This document shows positions 61,315 through 64,000 of a stretch of 64,000 bases of DNA, piece by piece. The notes under the pieces are model-generated. The model was given only the letters and a program-made list of their open reading frames with translations. It did not search any database and was not told the origin of the DNA. This stretch comes from Bacillota bacterium (GTDB taxonomy: Bacteria; Bacillota; Clostridia; Peptostreptococcales; Anaerovoracaceae). The stretch is from NCBI GenBank assembly GCA_030526325.1, contig JAUNCY010000002.1, positions 1 through 64,000 on the forward strand, in the 5' to 3' direction. Position 1 is the first letter of the stretch; every line of letters starts with the position of its first letter. Position numbers and translations under genes: made by a program.

Positions 61315-63237
61315 CTATTCCACCCATTCCTCGTAAAGCTGTTCAAGCTTTGCTTCCGCTTCTTTCAGCTCAATATCTGCTTCCCGCATTTTTGCCGGAT
61401 TTGAGAAGACTTCCTCAAGACACATATATTCGTGGAGCTCGGAAATTCTGATTTCAAGTGCGGCAATCTCCTCTTCCAGCTTTTTCTTCTCTTTAATTTT
61501 GTTCTTTTCCGCCTGAGCCTTTTCCTTTTCTTTTCGACGGACTTCTTTCAGACGGGTTTTGGTTACTGCAGGCTCGGACTGCGGGGCGGATGATATATCC
61601 GGATTTTCATCAGAAGCCGCAAACTGAGCTTTTTTCTCCAGATAGTAATCGTACTGCCCGAGATATTCAGTCAGACCCTTGTCTCCCAGTTCCAGAATAC
61701 GGGATGGAATCTTGTTCAGGAAATATCTGTCGTGGGAAACCATGAGCAAGGTGCCGGGGAAATCCAGAAGGGCATCTTCGAAAACCTCTTTGGAAGGTAT
61801 ATCAAGATGGTTTGTGGGTTCGTCCATTACCAGGAAGTTTGCTCCGGTCATCATAATCTTCAGCAGGGACAGCCTTGCTTTTTCGCCGCCGCTGAGAGAA
61901 CTTACTTTCTTAAACACATCATCTCCTCTGAAAATAAAGCTTCCGAGAATATTTCTCAGCTCTTTCTGGGTGTACAGCCTGTAGCAGGAATGAAGCTCCT
62001 CCAAAACAGTGTTTTCCGGATTAAGCAGCTGCTGTTCCTGATCATAGTAACCTATTATCACGTTCTGTCCCAGGCGTACAGTGCCGGTATCGGGAGATAC
62101 TTTATCCAGAAGAATTTTCAGCAGAGTTGTTTTTCCTGTTCCGTTGGCACCGATAAGACAGACTCTTTCATCCTTTTTAATATCAAAGTCCACATCGGAG
62201 AACAGCTGTTTGGTCTCGAAGGACATGGACAGATCCCTGCCGGAGGCAACATCGTTCCCGCTGGGGATGCTTGCCTTGAAATTAAGCTTCATTCTGTCAA
62301 AAGATGTGTCCGGTCTGTCAAGCTTTTCCATTCTGCCCAGCATTTTTTCCCTGGATTTTGCCCGGTTTGCAAGCTTTTCGGTTCCGTGCTGTTTAAAGCG
62401 CCTTATCATTTCCTCTTGTTTTTCAATTTCTCTGCGATTTGCCTCGTAAGCCTTCATCGCTGCGGCTTCGTTTTCCTTTTTTCTTGTAATATAGTCGGTA
62501 TAGCTGCAGTTGTATACGGTAAGCGTTTGATTTTGTACTTCAAAAATCCTTGTTACCGTGCGGTCCAGAAAATATCTGTCATGGGAAATAAGGATTACAG
62601 TGCCGGGATAGGCTCTAAGCTGAAGCTCCAGCCATCTCAGAGTGTCTATATCAAGATGGTTGGTGGGCTCGTCAAGGAGAAGAATATCCGGCTTTTTTAT
62701 CAGCAGGGTTCCCAGAGACAGACGTGTCTTTTCTCCGCCGCTAAGGGAACTGATTTTTTTGTCATAATCCTCTTCGGAAAAACCCAGTGCGGTGAGAATT
62801 CCTTTTATTTCACTTTTGTAGCCATATCCGTTGCGGTCGGCAAATTCCTCTGACAGTCTGGCATATTCCTCCATGAGATTTTCTGTGTCAAGTCCCTTGG
62901 ATGCCCTTTCTGATATTGTATCCGTTACTTCCCTGAGTCTTTCTTCCATAGCTATTATGTCAGAAAAAAAGGAAAGGAATTCTTTATAAATGGTATTTTC
63001 ACTTTCAAAATTCCCGTGCTGCCTCAAATAGCCTATTTTGATCCCGGGAGGAATTGACAGAAAACCGTCATCCGGAGAGAGAATCCCGCCTATTATATTC
63101 AACAGCGTTGTTTTTCCCGCACCGTTAAGTCCTACAAGACCGACGCGGTCTTTTTCATTTATATTAAAAGTTATATTATTTAAAATATTATCTATACCAT
63201 AAGATTTGGTAATATTTTTTGCTGCAATTATAGTCAC
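61315..63237 (-). CDS. ABC-F family ATPase (ribosome-associated)
   Basis: A protein of about 640 residues with two ABC domains and no membrane segment. Walker A GLNGAGKTT and GANGTGKTT; signatures LSGGEKTRLSLG and LSGGEKARLSL; Walker B LLLDEPTNHLD and VMDEPTNHLD. A charged linker (about residues 240-330) and a C-terminal coiled coil (KEKEKAQAEKNKIKEKKK) match Uup/YdiF-like translation factors. I prefer GTG 63237 (GGGTGA about 8 nt upstream) over GTG 63246, which has no properly spaced ribosome site. Confidence 0.87.
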   Translation of the reverse strand: MTIIAAKNITKSYGIDNILNNITFNINEKDRVGLVGLNGAGKTTLLNIIGGILSPDDGFLSIPPGIKIGYLRQHGNFESENTIYKEFLSFFSDIIAMEERLREVTDTISERASKGLDTENLMEEYARLSEEFADRNGYGYKSEIKGILTALGFSEEDYDKKISSLSGGEKTRLSLGTLLIKKPDILLLDEPTNHLDIDTLRWLELQLRAYPGTVILISHDRYFLDRTVTRIFEVQNQTLTVYNCSYTDYITRKKENEAAAMKAYEANRREIEKQEEMIRRFKQHGTEKLANRAKSREKMLGRMEKLDRPDTSFDRMKLNFKASIPSGNDVASGRDLSMSFETKQLFSDVDFDIKKDERVCLIGANGTGKTTLLKILLDKVSPDTGTVRLGQNVIIGYYDQEQQLLNPENTVLEELHSCYRLYTQKELRNILGSFIFRGDDVFKKVSSLSGGEKARLSLLKIMMTGANFLVMDEPTNHLDIPSKEVFEDALLDFPGTLLMVSHDRYFLNKIPSRILELGDKGLTEYLGQYDYYLEKKAQFAASDENPDISSAPQSEPAVTKTRLKEVRRKEKEKAQAEKNKIKEKKKLEEEIAALEIRISELHEYMCLEEVFSNPAKMREADIELKEAEAKLEQLYEEWVE

Positions 63238-63301
63238 AAAGTTCACCCGCCATAAATAATATTGCGGCAGAAAAATTTCCTTCCGCCTGTAAAACCGGTT
63301 A

Positions 63302-63357
63302 GATATTATATCATAAATTTTCGGGATTTAACCAGATTTCGCCGATATTATATCATA
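63302..63357. repeat. Two 14-bp direct repeats in the ABC-F/rex intergenic region
   Basis: GATATTATATCATA occurs at 63302-63315 and again at 63344-63357, 42 bp apart. On the minus strand each contains TATAAT, so they may be two -10 boxes for the ABC-F gene or a repeated operator. Confidence 0.5.
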
Positions 63358-63427
63358 GATTCTTTTTGTTTGCTTAATTTTATGCTATAATAAGCAACAA
63401 ACTTTGTTCGCAAAGGAGCGATAGTTA

Positions 63428-64000
63428 ATGAACTCAAAAGCAAAACAGCGGGTTTCTCCTTCTGTAATCCGAAGACTTCCAAAATACAGAAGATGTTTGC
63501 TGGAGCTTCAAAGCAGAGGGATTCAGAGGATTTCATCAAAGGAACTCAGCCGGATAACGGGATTTACGGCTTCTCAGATCAGACAGGATCTGAATAATTT
63601 CGGCGGATTCGGACAGCAGGGGTACGGATACAATGTTGAAGAGCTTTTTAAAGAGGTAGGCGGAATTCTGGGTCTTGATAAAGAATACAATGTTGTATTG
63701 ATAGGTTTCGGAAATCTTGGACAGGCGGTGGCGAATTACCTGCAGAATAAGATAGGATTTAACCTTTGTGCGATATTTGATATCAATCCTAATCTTATAG
63801 GAACGGAGCTTTGCGGGGTTAAAGTCAGGGACGCAAAGGAAATAAAGGATTTCCTGAAGATTAATAATGCGGATATCGGAATTATTACAACAGACAAAGG
63901 CAGTGCACAGAGCACGGCGGATCTGCTGTGCAGCGGAGGAGTTAACGGCATATGGAACTTTGCGCCTTTGGACCTGGTAGTGCCGTCTTCGGTAGTTCTG
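63428..64000 (+). CDS. rex: Redox-sensing repressor Rex (partial, runs off window)
   Basis: The first 191 residues of Rex. The N-terminal winged helix has VIRRLPKYRRCLLELQ and SSKELSRITGFTASQIRQDL; FGGFGQQGYGYNVEEL follows. The NAD(H) Rossmann domain begins VVLIGFGNLGQAVANYL and continues to WNFAPLDLVVPSSVVL. Rex binds DNA when NADH/NAD+ is low and controls fermentation, and often rnf, genes in clostridia. ATG 63428 follows AAAGGAGCGATAGTTA. The remaining 20 or so residues lie past the window. Confidence 0.95.
   Translation, partial: MNSKAKQRVSPSVIRRLPKYRRCLLELQSRGIQRISSKELSRITGFTASQIRQDLNNFGGFGQQGYGYNVEELFKEVGGILGLDKEYNVVLIGFGNLGQAVANYLQNKIGFNLCAIFDINPNLIGTELCGVKVRDAKEIKDFLKINNADIGIITTDKGSAQSTADLLCSGGVNGIWNFAPLDLVVPSSVVL

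Noticed and set aside
61732-62853. 373-codon plus-strand frame over the ABC-F gene
   Set aside because: Shadow of a gene with two full ABC signatures on the other strand.

Overview
The window reads as the chromosome of an anaerobic, endospore-lineage Clostridia bacterium (Firmicutes). The evidence is strong AGGAGG ribosome sites, a complete Rnf ferredoxin:NAD oxidoreductase, PyrK-type dihydroorotate dehydrogenase, a T-box leader, a cotJ spore-coat operon, Rex, and TAXI-TRAP and Liv transporters. A family close to Anaerovoracaceae/Clostridiales Family XIII is my guess only; no rRNA is present to settle it.

Layout. 1-5.5 kb: C-terminal piece of a P-type Ca-ATPase, uracil permease, cysteine desulfidase/serine dehydratase-like protein, a flavodoxin with a charged tail, and a stand-alone NrdD-like glycyl-radical domain. 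5.7-11.4 kb: pyrimidine operon pyrC-K-D-F-E followed by two flavodoxin-fold reductases. 11.6-17.8 kb: cardiolipin synthase, idi, an exported trigger-factor-like foldase, then a T-box leader controlling metY-metA. 18.0-19.8 kb: phenylacetate-CoA ligase and an ACT-domain protein.

19.9-30.5 kb is the most remarkable region. The spore-coat manganese-catalase gene cotJC (minus strand, after cotJA and cotJB) is cut in two. Its first 133 codons lie at 30109-29711 and its last 65 codons at 20078-19884, with 9,632 bp between. Both junctions carry the same 9-bp core (TCTGCTGCG on the plus strand) in the same reading frame, so precise excision would restore a 198-aa CotJC with all five expected manganese ligands. 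The insert has a large serine recombinase at one end, preceded by a 46-aa gene that has a good match to a mother-cell sigma-E promoter. This is the architecture of skin-like sporulation intervening elements. Its cargo is unexpected: apbE, the entire rnfCDGEAB operon, a NusG-domain II protein, a Gx-type membrane protein and a PH-domain protein.

30.6-45.8 kb: a polar amino-acid ABC transporter with a DapF/histidine-racemase-like enzyme, HtrA protease, a coiled-coil/membrane gene trio, tRNA-Gly(GCC), a KdpDE-like two-component pair, a TAXI-type TRAP transporter, and a PstS-like lipoprotein with a second large lipoprotein. 45.9-64 kb: mscL, an EamA exporter, an acyl-CoA synthetase, the livJHMGF operon with an Nfu protein, a CapA-like protein, cysQ, pepV, the t6A genes tsaE-tsaB-rimI-x-tsaD, acpP, an ABC-F ATPase, and the start of rex, which runs off the window.

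Functionally the window suggests amino-acid-based anaerobic energy metabolism (Liv, polar amino-acid and TRAP uptake; CoA ligases; Rnf coupled to an ion gradient; Rex redox control) plus de novo pyrimidine and methionine synthesis. All assignments come from reading motifs by eye; no database search was run.
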